Part shown: piece after piece, positions 44,740 to 54,900 of the stretch
Numbering within the stretch: position 1 is the stretch's first letter
How the letters are laid out: every line of letters starts with the position of its first letter
DNA from: CAYMZZ01 sp046297935
GTDB lineage: Bacteria > Bacteroidota > Bacteroidia > Chitinophagales > Chitinophagaceae
Assembly: GCA_046297935.1 (NCBI GenBank)
Contig: JBKBHA010000003.1
Coordinates: forward strand, 1 to 64,000
Reading direction: 5' to 3'
Length of the DNA: 64,000 bases
Position numbers and translations under genes: made by a program
The notes under the pieces: model-generated
What the model was told of the DNA's origin: nothing
The model's database searches: none
What the model saw: only the letters and a program-made list of their open reading frames with translations

Positions 44740-45315
44740 TTAACGGTGGCGAACCCTGCGAGGAATTGACAGTTGCATGCATTGACTGAGACGGCGAAGT
44801 GCAATGGCCATTTGTGCTTCTACCGTTTTTACCGAAATCTGCAGCAATTCGGCAACTTCGCGATACTTAAGTCCGTCTTCTTTCACCAATTTAAAAATGA
44901 GCTGGCACCTGGCCGGCAGTTCCTGTATTGCCTTGCGAAGTTTCTGCATCAGCTCCTCGGTCATCATCAATTCTTCCGGGTTGGCAAATAGCTGCGACAG
45001 GTTGACAGACCAATAGCCCGCATCAAGCGCCTGTTGTCTTTTTTGCTTTGCAAGCAGATTCAGTGACCGATTTTTTACCGACATATAGAAATACATTCGC
45101 GGCGATTCGATGCTGGTGAGAGTATGCCTTTTTTCCCAAATATGTATAAATACATCCGACACCACTTCTTCCGCATCGTAGTTGCTTTTTAAGATGCCAG
45201 CCGCAAACTGACAGAGGGGGCGATGCAATATCAGAAACAGTTCGCGATACGCATCCCGACTGTGCTCGTTGGCAATAAGGCCCAGCAAACGTTGTATTTC
45301 TTCGTTAGATACCAA
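44740..45315 (-). CDS. ECF RNA polymerase sigma factor of PUL-A
   Basis: A 191-residue sigma-70 ECF factor. Region 2 spans about 22-85 (DAYRELFLILHRPLCQFAAGIL, DAEEVVSDVFIHIWEKR) and region 4 about 120-175 (LIFKLVKEDGLKYREVAELLQISVKTVEAQMAIALRRL). The frame opens with TTG at 45315, as no ATG is available before region 2. The neighbouring FecR and STN-SusC genes identify it as the output element of a glycan-sensing transducer. It should drive the FecR-SusC-SusD genes. Confidence 0.93.
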   Translation of the reverse strand: MVSNEEIQRLLGLIANEHSRDAYRELFLILHRPLCQFAAGILKSNYDAEEVVSDVFIHIWEKRHTLTSIESPRMYFYMSVKNRSLNLLAKQKRQQALDAGYWSVNLSQLFANPEELMMTEELMQKLRKAIQELPARCQLIFKLVKEDGLKYREVAELLQISVKTVEAQMAIALRRLSQCMQLSIPRRVRHR

Positions 45316-45392
45316 TACGTAAAAGTATAACCTAATTTTTGAAACATAAAAATGAGCTATTTGACGGGGTCAACGGCGAAACCTGTAAAACA

Positions 45393-45422
45393 AAAAGCTC
45401 CCCGAACATTCAGGGAGCTTTT
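45393..45422 (-). terminator. Terminator after the Gfo/Idh/MocA gene (end of PUL-B)
   Basis: A 10-bp stem (45393-45402 with 45413-45422) and a 10-base loop are followed by T residues on the minus strand. It marks the boundary between PUL-B and the PUL-A sigma gene. Confidence 0.85.
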
Positions 45423-45439
45423 CTACAAAGCGAAAATGT

Positions 45440-46606
45440 TTATTTCACCATTGGCCAGGGAAAACTCGACTTCAGGTTTATTCGTTTGCCGCTGCGGCCG
45501 GACTCGCGGGTAGCTTCAATTACTTCGAGTACGTGCAAGGCATGTTCTACATGTATACGAGGCTCTTTACCATTGAGCAATGCATCAGAAATAACTGTGG
45601 CGCCTTCCTGCCAAACATAGCTGCCGGGGCTGGGTACATGACGCACGGTCTTTTCATTATCATGCGTTGCCATATCCACACCAAAGGGTGCCCAGTCGTA
45701 ACCAGCCAGCGCCATGTTGCCATGCGATCCCCATATTTGAATGGTGGGCCGTTCCTGTCCTTTTCCTTCGTGGCCATAAGGGTCAAAATAGTTGAACCCA
45801 CATTGTACATGCGATAAAACGCCATTGCCATGATCCATGATCAACATGGCATTGTCTTCGGCAACAACCTTTATTTTTCCCTTGTTGTCAACTGTGCGTT
45901 CAGGAGTAACAATGCTGGTCATAGCAACTACTGATTTGGCAGGACCGAGCAAACCAGTGAGTGTTGCGATATTGTACACGCCCAGATCGGGCAGACTGCC
46001 TCCGCCTTTTTCGTAAAAAAAGGCAGACCAGCCCGGACCCGTATGGCCGTAATGTGCATGTGCGCAGGCAACGGAGCCGAGCTTTTTTTCGTTCAACATC
46101 CTGGCCATGAACTCGAATTGCGGACTATTGACTACTGCAGGAGCACCCCAGATACGAAGGCGTTTGCTTTTTGCCAGGTCCAGCAGGGCTTTGCCCTCGG
46201 CGTAGGAATTGGCCATAGGCTTTTCGCTCCATACATTGCGTCCATACATTAGCGCCTGCTTGTTTAGCCGACCATGTTCCTGCATATCAGTCAGATTAAC
46301 GAGCAAATCAAAGGGAGCACCTGCTAACTGTTGATCAATATGTGGATAGTGGTTGGGTATATTGAATTCGGCTGCTCGCTTTTTTGCACGTTCGTAAACA
46401 ATGTCGCACACACTCACTAGTTCCACATGCGATGCTTTGGACAAATGAGGCAAATATACTCCCGATACGCTGCCGCAGCCAATAACGGCCACCCTCAGCT
46501 TTTTATCAGGTCGGCCAATAGCCAAACCTTCGAGTGAAGAAACTAAAACGGCCGCACCGGCCAGCGCGGTGCGTTTCAGAAACTCCTGGCGGGTTAAATT
46601 ATTCAT
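45440..46606 (-). CDS. Gfo/Idh/MocA family oxidoreductase, exported
   Basis: A 388-residue NAD(P)-dependent oxidoreductase with N-terminal Rossmann motif VIGCGSVSGVYLPHL (about 41) and the family segment WSEKPMANSYAEGKAL (Lys-Pro motif about 127). The N-terminus TRQEFLKRTALAGAAVLVSS looks like a Tat signal but has RQ where the twin arginine is expected, so export by Tat is uncertain. Such periplasmic Gfo enzymes are frequent in Bacteroidota PULs, often with a bound nucleotide cofactor, and some act on sugars or glycosides by oxidation. It closes PUL-B, just before a strong terminator. Confidence 0.9.
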   Translation of the reverse strand: MNNLTRQEFLKRTALAGAAVLVSSLEGLAIGRPDKKLRVAVIGCGSVSGVYLPHLSKASHVELVSVCDIVYERAKKRAAEFNIPNHYPHIDQQLAGAPFDLLVNLTDMQEHGRLNKQALMYGRNVWSEKPMANSYAEGKALLDLAKSKRLRIWGAPAVVNSPQFEFMARMLNEKKLGSVACAHAHYGHTGPGWSAFFYEKGGGSLPDLGVYNIATLTGLLGPAKSVVAMTSIVTPERTVDNKGKIKVVAEDNAMLIMDHGNGVLSHVQCGFNYFDPYGHEGKGQERPTIQIWGSHGNMALAGYDWAPFGVDMATHDNEKTVRHVPSPGSYVWQEGATVISDALLNGKEPRIHVEHALHVLEVIEATRESGRSGKRINLKSSFPWPMVK

Positions 46607-46654
46607 GACAGTTGTTTTCGTTATTATGAATGTAGGCTTATGAATTTTTAATTA

Positions 46655-48805
46655 TTAGTTTTTAGTTCTCAATTGCTCCATCCCCTTCCTCACATCCTCA
46701 TCTTTCATGAACAGGTTCCAAAGCAAGCCGCTTCTGTAATTTTCAATCATCACCACAATGGGCGCCTGATTCAAACCCATATAAATTTCCGAACACCAGT
46801 TTTGTTGCAGGTTAAATGCATCGCGAAAACCATATTCGCCCCATAAAAACTTTCCATAGTTGTAGTAATAGTTTTTTAGTGCCTTCCGGCTTTCTGCCGG
46901 TGTGTACGGAAACGAGCTGATTGCGCCAGTGGGTGCAATCTTGCCACGATCCTGTCTTTCCACTGGCTCATCGGCTGAATAACTAAACGGGCCATCGCTG
47001 GCTGTAAGTCCCCAGCAGTTGTCACCATAGCCGGCATAGCCCAACGGGTTACGAACACAGTAACGATAATTGATTCGGGCGATAGCCTGATTATTTTCGA
47101 AATAATTAGTGTAGCGATCGGTGAAAGCCCGGGGATCCAAACCAAGGAAAGAGTAGTGTGTAAAGAAAAGCGGTCCGCCGTTCGACACGCCCACGTTGAG
47201 CTTAATGCCTTCATAGGTATTACCATTCACATAAAGGGATCCGTCGGCTGTGCCGCCCCAGTTTTTGCGGTATTGCTGTGCAATACTGTCCTGGCTGGCC
47301 CATCCACTATAGTACATAGATGCCGGCACGCCATGTGTGGGCGAAAAAATGGCCAGCAGATAAGTAATCATCGTTTCATTCCATCCAATGAGGCGATGGT
47401 CGATGATCCAGGCCTGATCGGGCGACCAATGCCAGAAAAGGTAGGGGCTTTCTTTATACCTGCGATACCAATCCCACTCTACCCGTTCCCATATCAATTT
47501 GATCTTATCCCTGATCAGCTTTTCCTTTACATCTGCGCGGTCAAAGTACTGCCGGGCGGTTAACAGCCCCTGCAATAAAAATGAGGTCTCTACCAGGTCG
47601 CCCCCATTATCCCGTTTTCCAAAGAAAGGAACAACTTTTCCGCTGGCTCCGTCTATAAAATGTGAAAACGCGCCATGAAAAGTTTCTGCCTGCTCCAAAA
47701 AGTTAACGATCCTGACAAAGCGGTCAACAGCCTGCTGCCGCGAAATGAACTTTCGTTCAGTTCCCGCTATCAATGCCATGATGCCAAATCCGGAAGCGCC
47801 ACTGGCAATCATTTGCCTTCGTCCCAATATATTTTCCAGTGCCAGACCGCTGTTGGGTTCTGCCCCTTCCCAATAGTATCGAAAATGCGCCTCCTGTATC
47901 ATGTCGAGAAAGGCTTCATCATCTAATTCTTTCGTTTTTATTTCTGCAAATGGAGAACCTGTCGATTCCTGGTATGCCGCATTGAGGAAAGATATCCGGT
48001 ACCTGAAAGTAGAATTGGTTTCACCTACAAAGTCGGCATAACGGCTAATTTGCGGCACTTGAACTGCAACCGGCTCTTCGGGGCCATTGTTTTCGCTTCG
48101 GTAAATCAATACATATCGGATATTGCTATCGGTTACGGGATTCCAGCTTATATCAATATGTCTGGGATAGCCAGATACCCGGGGCGATTCGATCGGAGGC
48201 CGCGGGACATTTGCCGAAACTGGCTTAATAAATTCAATGTCGTCGATACCGATAGTGTAACCGTTGCTACCCTGGTTGTTCTGAAAGAAGCAAACTGCTT
48301 CCACTTCGGACAGGCTTTTAATCGAATCGCTCCACAATTGCTGAAGTGGAATCAGGACCTGTGTCCACCCCCTGGCCGAATTGGTTTTAAATGTTTTCGC
48401 TTTGCTCTTCCTGCCACCGGCACCGGTGAGGCAAACCAGTGGTGTTTCTTCGGCAGGAATGGTCCTGCTTTGCGAATAAATAAAAAAGGAAAGATGAGTC
48501 GCTTCTTTGAAGTGATCCTGCCCCCGGGTTTCGTTGAGCAATACCTTGGCCTGCCAGTATCCGTGGGGTTGGTTCTGAAAGCTCAGCTCCAGGGCATTGC
48601 CGGGTGTATGAAAAGATAAATCGTTTACCGGCAGTTTTCCATTGATCAGAAAAACGGAAGATCCGTTTTGAAATGCTCCTTCACTAAAAAAGTAGGAACC
48701 GCTCATACGACTATTGGCGAATACAGAACGGACATAAGGAGGTTCCTGAGCTGTTGCTACCAGCCCAGTAAAGCAAATTGTCGCTACCAGCAATAGTCTT
48801 TTCAT
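46655..48805 (-). CDS. GH144-type enzyme with N-terminal binding modules (divergent paralogue)
   Basis: A 716-residue exported protein. After the signal (MKRLLLVATICFTGLVATAQ) comes a beta-sandwich, CBM-like region (about 25-190), a fibronectin-III-like domain (about 200-290, PRHIDISWNPVTDSNIRYVLIYRS) and the glycoamylase domain (about 300-712). The catalytic domain has NGGDLVETSF and GWNETMITYLLA like its relatives, but the conserved DQGPI motif of the other three copies is replaced by NQAPI. That may alter or reduce activity. It could be a binding protein, or an enzyme with a different linkage preference. Confidence 0.87.
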   Translation of the reverse strand: MKRLLLVATICFTGLVATAQEPPYVRSVFANSRMSGSYFFSEGAFQNGSSVFLINGKLPVNDLSFHTPGNALELSFQNQPHGYWQAKVLLNETRGQDHFKEATHLSFFIYSQSRTIPAEETPLVCLTGAGGRKSKAKTFKTNSARGWTQVLIPLQQLWSDSIKSLSEVEAVCFFQNNQGSNGYTIGIDDIEFIKPVSANVPRPPIESPRVSGYPRHIDISWNPVTDSNIRYVLIYRSENNGPEEPVAVQVPQISRYADFVGETNSTFRYRISFLNAAYQESTGSPFAEIKTKELDDEAFLDMIQEAHFRYYWEGAEPNSGLALENILGRRQMIASGASGFGIMALIAGTERKFISRQQAVDRFVRIVNFLEQAETFHGAFSHFIDGASGKVVPFFGKRDNGGDLVETSFLLQGLLTARQYFDRADVKEKLIRDKIKLIWERVEWDWYRRYKESPYLFWHWSPDQAWIIDHRLIGWNETMITYLLAIFSPTHGVPASMYYSGWASQDSIAQQYRKNWGGTADGSLYVNGNTYEGIKLNVGVSNGGPLFFTHYSFLGLDPRAFTDRYTNYFENNQAIARINYRYCVRNPLGYAGYGDNCWGLTASDGPFSYSADEPVERQDRGKIAPTGAISSFPYTPAESRKALKNYYYNYGKFLWGEYGFRDAFNLQQNWCSEIYMGLNQAPIVVMIENYRSGLLWNLFMKDEDVRKGMEQLRTKN

Positions 48806-48824
48806 AACAACCTGTTTACCGAGG

Positions 48825-50159
48825 TTATTTTAAATAGGGTGCCGAAAAATCCAATGCCTTCATTCCCGTTTTTATTTCGGGGCAACTGGTAAAAAGCTTC
48901 CAAAGCAGTCCGCTTCTATAATTTTCGATCATCACAATAATTGGTCCCTGGTCAATAGCCAGATGGCTATTGGCATACCAGTCCTTAGTTTCATTAAATG
49001 CATCTACAAACCCATACTGACTCCAGATTCGATCGCCCAGCTTATCGTAAAAATATCGGAGCGCCTGCATGGAATACTCTGGCGTATATGGAAATGCGCT
49101 AAGAGCAGCTGTTGGCGAAATGGTACCCAGATCTTCGGTAGGGGAATGAGCAGCGTAACCGGAATACGTATCACTAGCTGTAAGACCCCAACAATCGGCC
49201 CCGTAACCTTTAAATTTTCCAGGATTGCGAATACAGTGCTCTCGATTAATGAGTGTGTGGTTCAGATTCTGTTTCCAATAGTCGGCATAGCGATCCCGCA
49301 GACCCCGGGGATCAATACCTAAGAAAGAATAGTGAGAAAAAAATAAAGGGCCTCCATAATCAAAACCGAGCGGTAGTTCCATACCATAATAGCTTTTCCC
49401 GTTTTTGAAATTCAGGCTTTGCACCCAGCCTTTGTGGTACACATCGGCACTCACTCTATGTTTTTCGGCTGAGGCGGCCAGTACATACACAATTAAACAT
49501 TCATTGAAACCGCGAATGGGCATATTCATGGCCCAACCGTTGTTGGGACTCCAATGCCAGTACAATACATCCTGTCCGCCCCTGGTAAACCAGTCCCATT
49601 CTATATCATTCCAGAGCCATCCGATGCGGGTGCGCAATTCCTTTTCCACGTTTGTTGCTCCATCAAAGTATTGACGGGCACAAAGCAGTCCCTGAAACAG
49701 ATAGGCCGTTTCAACCAGATCGGCGCCATCGTCTTTTCGGCTAAATGGAATTGTTTTTCCCGTAGCTCCATTTAACCAGTGCGGATAAGCCCCATGGTAA
49801 CTGTCGGCCTTCAAGAGAAACTTCACCATTTTCAAGAGGAACCTGGCTGCTGTATCGCGATCGATCCACTTACGTTCGGTTGCCACTATGACCGACATAA
49901 TACCGAAGCCCGTACCGCCCACCGCACATGTTTCGTCGCCGTAGCCAAAACTCTGGTTACTTCTTTCCCGCGCCAGACCCGAAACCGGATGTGCAAAATC
50001 CCAGAAATAGCGAAAGGTTTGCTTTTGAACGAGGTCGAGCAATGCTGAATCGCTTAGTTGTCGCGGACGTTTGGCAGCATCGAAAACAGGAGGCGTTTTC
50101 TGAGCCAAAATGGTTGTACTAAACAACAACAAGTATAAAAGGGGCAAAAATCGCTTCAT
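48825..50159 (-). CDS. GH144-type glycoamylase-domain enzyme, single domain
   Basis: A 444-residue protein with Sec signal MKRFLPLLYLLLFSTTILAQ and no lipobox, so probably periplasmic or secreted. The glycoamylase domain fills the rest. Family motifs are intact: WDFAHPVSGLARERSN, GTGFGIMSVIVA, DDGADLVETAYLFQGLL, GFNECLIVYVLAASAEKH and DQGPIIVMIENYRSG. It is encoded 3 bases from the next copy (50163) and is clearly its sister by tandem duplication. It likely cuts a glucan; endo-beta-1,2-glucanase is the best guess from the founding family members. Confidence 0.88.
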   Translation of the reverse strand: MKRFLPLLYLLLFSTTILAQKTPPVFDAAKRPRQLSDSALLDLVQKQTFRYFWDFAHPVSGLARERSNQSFGYGDETCAVGGTGFGIMSVIVATERKWIDRDTAARFLLKMVKFLLKADSYHGAYPHWLNGATGKTIPFSRKDDGADLVETAYLFQGLLCARQYFDGATNVEKELRTRIGWLWNDIEWDWFTRGGQDVLYWHWSPNNGWAMNMPIRGFNECLIVYVLAASAEKHRVSADVYHKGWVQSLNFKNGKSYYGMELPLGFDYGGPLFFSHYSFLGIDPRGLRDRYADYWKQNLNHTLINREHCIRNPGKFKGYGADCWGLTASDTYSGYAAHSPTEDLGTISPTAALSAFPYTPEYSMQALRYFYDKLGDRIWSQYGFVDAFNETKDWYANSHLAIDQGPIIVMIENYRSGLLWKLFTSCPEIKTGMKALDFSAPYLK

Positions 50160-50162
50160 AGT

Positions 50163-51875
50163 TTATAGGTATGGTGCATTGAATCCAAGCGCCCGCATAC
50201 CGGTCTTCACTTCCGGGCAACTGGTGAAAAGATCCCAAAGCAAACCTGTTCGATAGTTTTCGATCATAACAATGATCGGTCCCTGATCAATGGCAAGATG
50301 CGAGCCGGCGAACCAGCCCTGCTCAAGCGAGAAGGCATCTACAAAACCATAATCCTTCCACAATTTGTCGCCTAACACATAGTAAAAAAACCGGAGCGCA
50401 GCCATTGACTGATCGGGTGTAAAAGGCATCGAACTCAGGGCTGCTGTTGGCGCAATCACGCCAAGATCGTTGGTGGGCGAACTGGCTGAATATCCATTGG
50501 GGATATCGCTCGCCGTAAGCCCCCAAACGGAATCACTATAGCCCAGGTAAGAACCGGGGTTATTTTTACAATAAGTGTAATTGATCAATGAATGATTCCG
50601 GGTTTGTTCAGCATAGTCGGCCCATTGGTCTGTTAGTCCATTCGGATTTATACCCATAAAGCTGTAATGGCTAAAGAACAGAGGACCTCCATAAGCAGTT
50701 CCAAGCGGGAGTCGGTAGCCGAGATAGTTGGCAGCATTTACGAATCCTGCGGCTCCGTTGCGGGCCCAGCCGTTGCTGTATACAGAAGGGGGAATGGCAT
50801 GTGTGGGCGATGAGGCAGCCAGCACATAGGTAATCAGGCATTCGTTCCAACCGCGGATGGGCAGGTTCATATCCCATCCATAGTTCTGGCTCCAGTGCCA
50901 GTACAATACATCCTGTCCATCTTTCCTGAACCAATCCCACTCTACGGCTTGCCAGATTCCGTTGATGTCTGTTCGAAGCTGCGTCTCAATCGGGTCGGCG
51001 CCGTCGAAGTACTGGCGCGCACAAAGCAATCCCATAATCAGGTAAGATGTTTCCACCAGATCAGCGCCATCATCTTTCGTGCTAAACGGAATGGTGGCTC
51101 CTGTTGTTCCATTGATCCAGTGTGGAAACGCTCCCTTGTACTTTTGAGTATTGTTTTTGAGAAAAGCTACAATAGTCTGAAGTCGGGCCAGGCCCTGAGC
51201 ACGGGTAATGAAATTACGTTCAATGCCGGCGAGCATGGCCATAATACCAAATCCGCTACCACCTGAGGCGATTGTATTGGCTCCGCTATTACTCCTTTCG
51301 CGGGCCATGCCGCTGGTAGGGTGGCCATAGTCCCAAAAGTATTTGAATGTCTGTTCCTGCACTTTTGTCAACAATGCTTCGTCGGTAATGGCGGGAAACT
51401 TGCGCGATGAGTCGAGATGAGTATAAAGATTAATAGTAATACCCGTGTTAAGCATGCCACCTGCCGAAGACTCAAGCAGACTGGTCAGTGTCATTTTGTA
51501 TCGTGACAGGTAATCAAGATTGGCCGTTGGTGTCAGCAACACCGTGCTGTCGCCATTCGCGTAACTTACCGTAACTGGTACCGGCGAGGCAGGGACCTCA
51601 CTCAGTGAAAACGCAGCACCTACGGAGTTTCGATTAACAGGGGCAGAAAAACGAAACTGAAATCCCGGCCTCACTTTTACGTTCTCATAATCGGTACGGC
51701 CTGCCACATTTTCTACCGACCAGCTAACCAGGTTCAGTCGGGCAGGTGGGGTATCGTCACCTCCTCCTCCTTTTTTGCAAGCAGAAAGAAACAGGGTGAT
51801 CAGAAGGCTATAAACAGCCAGTCTTCTTATGGAAACAAGTTCAGTCATGTTGAATTGCGTCAATTTAGTTTTCAT
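50163..51875 (-). CDS. GH144-type enzyme with N-terminal Ig-like domain, lipoprotein
   Basis: About 570 residues from ATG 51875 (MKTKLTQFNMTELVSIRR); a later ATG at 51848 is possible. Lipobox LFLSAC at about residue 33 and a glycine-rich linker (KKGGGGDDTPP) imply surface anchoring. An SbsA/Big_5-like Ig domain (about 42-150) precedes the glycoamylase domain (about 160-565). Catalytic-region motifs DDGADLVETSYL, GWNECLITYVLA and DQGPIIVMIENYRTG are intact. As a surface enzyme it probably makes the first cuts, with the 444-residue sister acting on the products. It lies 50 bases after the FG-GAP/ASPIC gene. Confidence 0.88.
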   Translation of the reverse strand: MKTKLTQFNMTELVSIRRLAVYSLLITLFLSACKKGGGGDDTPPARLNLVSWSVENVAGRTDYENVKVRPGFQFRFSAPVNRNSVGAAFSLSEVPASPVPVTVSYANGDSTVLLTPTANLDYLSRYKMTLTSLLESSAGGMLNTGITINLYTHLDSSRKFPAITDEALLTKVQEQTFKYFWDYGHPTSGMARERSNSGANTIASGGSGFGIMAMLAGIERNFITRAQGLARLQTIVAFLKNNTQKYKGAFPHWINGTTGATIPFSTKDDGADLVETSYLIMGLLCARQYFDGADPIETQLRTDINGIWQAVEWDWFRKDGQDVLYWHWSQNYGWDMNLPIRGWNECLITYVLAASSPTHAIPPSVYSNGWARNGAAGFVNAANYLGYRLPLGTAYGGPLFFSHYSFMGINPNGLTDQWADYAEQTRNHSLINYTYCKNNPGSYLGYSDSVWGLTASDIPNGYSASSPTNDLGVIAPTAALSSMPFTPDQSMAALRFFYYVLGDKLWKDYGFVDAFSLEQGWFAGSHLAIDQGPIIVMIENYRTGLLWDLFTSCPEVKTGMRALGFNAPYL

Positions 51876-51925
51876 GAGTCCTTTCAATTAATCTCTGCTA
51901 CACATTAGTCGCTCAGCAGAAAAAT

Positions 51926-54900
51926 CTATTTTCTTTTAAAAGCCAGCAACTCTGCATTGTTTCTTGCAACCAGCAATATTCTGCCATTGTTGACGGTCCT
52001 TAACCAACGCATATCACGCACCTGGCCCTGTATTGAATTAAACAAAGGCACGGTAGCTGCCACCATGCTGTCTGATTTTTGTACATATATTGCGCCCAAT
52101 GCACGCGCGTCGTAACGGCCTTCGTACGGCACCACGTCGTAAAAATTTCCGCCAGTAATATAAAGCCCTTCTGAGCCGACCGGGGCAAAGCTGAACACGG
52201 GCGACTCCTGTATCGCTGCAGGCAGATCATTTCGCTGAAACTGTGCATTGCCTTTGTTGATAAACACAGAAGACGCCAGCTGTTCCGCCTTTAGTTCGCG
52301 ATAGTCTTTAAATAAATCATAAAACATATACTCCACCGACTTGCCCGCCACTTCTCCATAGGTCAAATAAGCTTTTTTCAACACAGGCATTTGTCGTTCC
52401 AGTTCATCTTTGGCCAGGAAGGTATATTCCTCGTCGCCAATTCGATAAGCCATTACCTGATCAATGCTGCCGTTATTATCAAAATCTTTCACATACAACT
52501 TTAGCGGACCGGTTTTACCAGAGGCGAGTTTTGAATTCAGCCCCCAGTTGCCAAGTAAGAGGTCGGGCTGCAGATCGTTGTTGACGTCGGCAATTGCTAT
52601 GCTCTGCCATAAGCCGGTGGAACCAGGAAGATCCTGCGCAAAAAACTTGCCGCCCTGATTCACAAACAACTTTACCGGCATCCATTCACCCGCCAACACC
52701 AGGTCTGGCATTTGGTCGCCGTTTACATCTGCAAAAGCAGCGGAAGTAACCATTCCCAGTTCCTGCAAGCCGATCATTCCCGGCGGCGCTGAAGTAAACT
52801 GGCCCTTTCCATCATTGATCAGCAGGTACGACTCCTGGGGCGTACCATAGCTGCGAGCGTCGGCCATTACACCGATGAATAAATCCTGATCTCCATCACC
52901 ATCCACATCGGCGGCAGCCACGCAGGATTTATTGGCGAGCAATGGAGGAAACGCTCCTTTTGCATGCGTGAATCCTCCTTTGCCGTCGTTGATGTAAAGT
53001 CGGTCAGCCAATAGCTGGCTGCCATTTATTTCTTCATTTCCACCACTTACAACAATCAGGTCCGGCGCTTTATCATTATTTACATCCACAAATAACGCAT
53101 CTGTCTGGTCGGTCACCGTATACGGCGCAAACGCCTCAACGCTGCCGGCGCTAAACTGACCATTTGCGTTTTGTATCATCAATACGCCGGGTTGCCCTTT
53201 TGATCCACATGCATAGAAATCGTCGAGCCCGTCGCCATTCACATCGGCTACTGCCAGTTTGGGGCCGCGGGTTGAAATAGCGTGTGGAATAAGATACTGT
53301 ACATTGAAATCTTCAAACAAATTCTCCTGGTGTTTCCAGGCGGGGGCGACCAACGATTCAAAACTTTCGGCAGGAGCAGGAAAAAAGCTGGCGTACTCAA
53401 ATTTAAAATCAGCCGCGGCAGGTTCAAGATCAAGTTGCTGGTTGGCATTCACATTTCTCAACAACTGCGCTTGTTGATTGGGCCAAACAACCAATACACT
53501 ATCCACTACCTGATTGGGGCCGAGTCCGAAATGCAGCCGCTGGTCGCTACTCGATTGAAAGCCCCGGGTAGCCATCAACTGTTGATACTGCATTATATCT
53601 TTCGTAAACACATAGGCTTTTGCTCCCAATGCGCTGGTATTGCCGTTACTCCCTTTGAATCGGATCCGCAAAAAGTTCTGCTGTGGACCCTTATTTTTCA
53701 ATACAACTGCCGGTGCTTCAATTTGATTAATTATCAGGTCCAGGCGGCCGTCATTATCCAAATCAGCATAAGCGGCTCCGGTAAAATATCCTTTCAGTGA
53801 GGCAGTTCCCCAGGCTTTGCTTACATCTTCAAAATTTCGATCTCCATCACCTCTGAAGAGAAACGGAATTGAACTGCCATCGGGCATCGCATTGATCGCC
53901 TCATCGTCGAAGCGATCGGTACGATCCATACCCTTCAACTTGAGATCCGATGCATACTTAACATAGTCAAGATCAACCGGTCGCTTCACAATGCCGCTTG
54001 AAATGAACAGGTCTTTATTGCCATCGTTGTCAAAATCGGCCAGGAGCGGGCACCAGCTCCAATCGGTAGCGGATACCTTTGCCTGAAGAGCGATATCGGA
54101 AAAGCTAACTCCACTGCCATTGTTTAGTTGCAGCGTGTTTCGTGAAAATTGTTGCTGATAACCGTTGCGCGCCAGTTTATGTTTGTATATGTCCGGGTTT
54201 TCATCGCTGCCGTAAGTCTTTAGAATCTTTTCGTCTGGTGGCAGCATGTCTACCGTCACAATATCCAGTTGGCCATCGTTGTTGAAGTCGGCAGCATCAT
54301 TTCCCATGCTAAATCGGCTGTAATGACCAAAGTGATCCGCACCGGATTCCCGAAAACGTCCATTGCCAAGGTTGATATAGTAATAGTCGTTTTCATGAAA
54401 ATCGTTACCAACATAAATATCATCCCAGCCATCGTTGTTGAAATCGGCAATAGCAAGACCCAAACCATACCCGAGGTTGCTCTGAAAGATGCCAGCAGTG
54501 GCACTTACGTCTGTAAATTTCAGTTGGCCGTTGCTCAGTTCGTTTCTATAGAGCCGATCGCCTGACAATGAATCATAGCGGCGGCGAAAACTGGTATCTA
54601 CAATATTAGCGTGTGGGTGGTGACTTTGGTTCAACAGGTAACAATCAAGATCGCCATCCTGATCGTAGTCGAAAAACGCAGCCTGTGTGGTATAGCCCGC
54701 AAAGTCAAGGCCGTAAGCAGCCCCCATCTCCTGAAAGCTGCCGTTTTTTTGATTGATGAAAAGCTCATTTTTCCCCTTCAAGCCGTACTTGTTGCTGACG
54801 GCCGACACATATATATCCAGCCAGCCATCGCCATTCACGTCGGCCATAGTCACGCCCGAACACCAGTCGGCCGTGCCTGCCACACCCGCTACTGCCGTAA

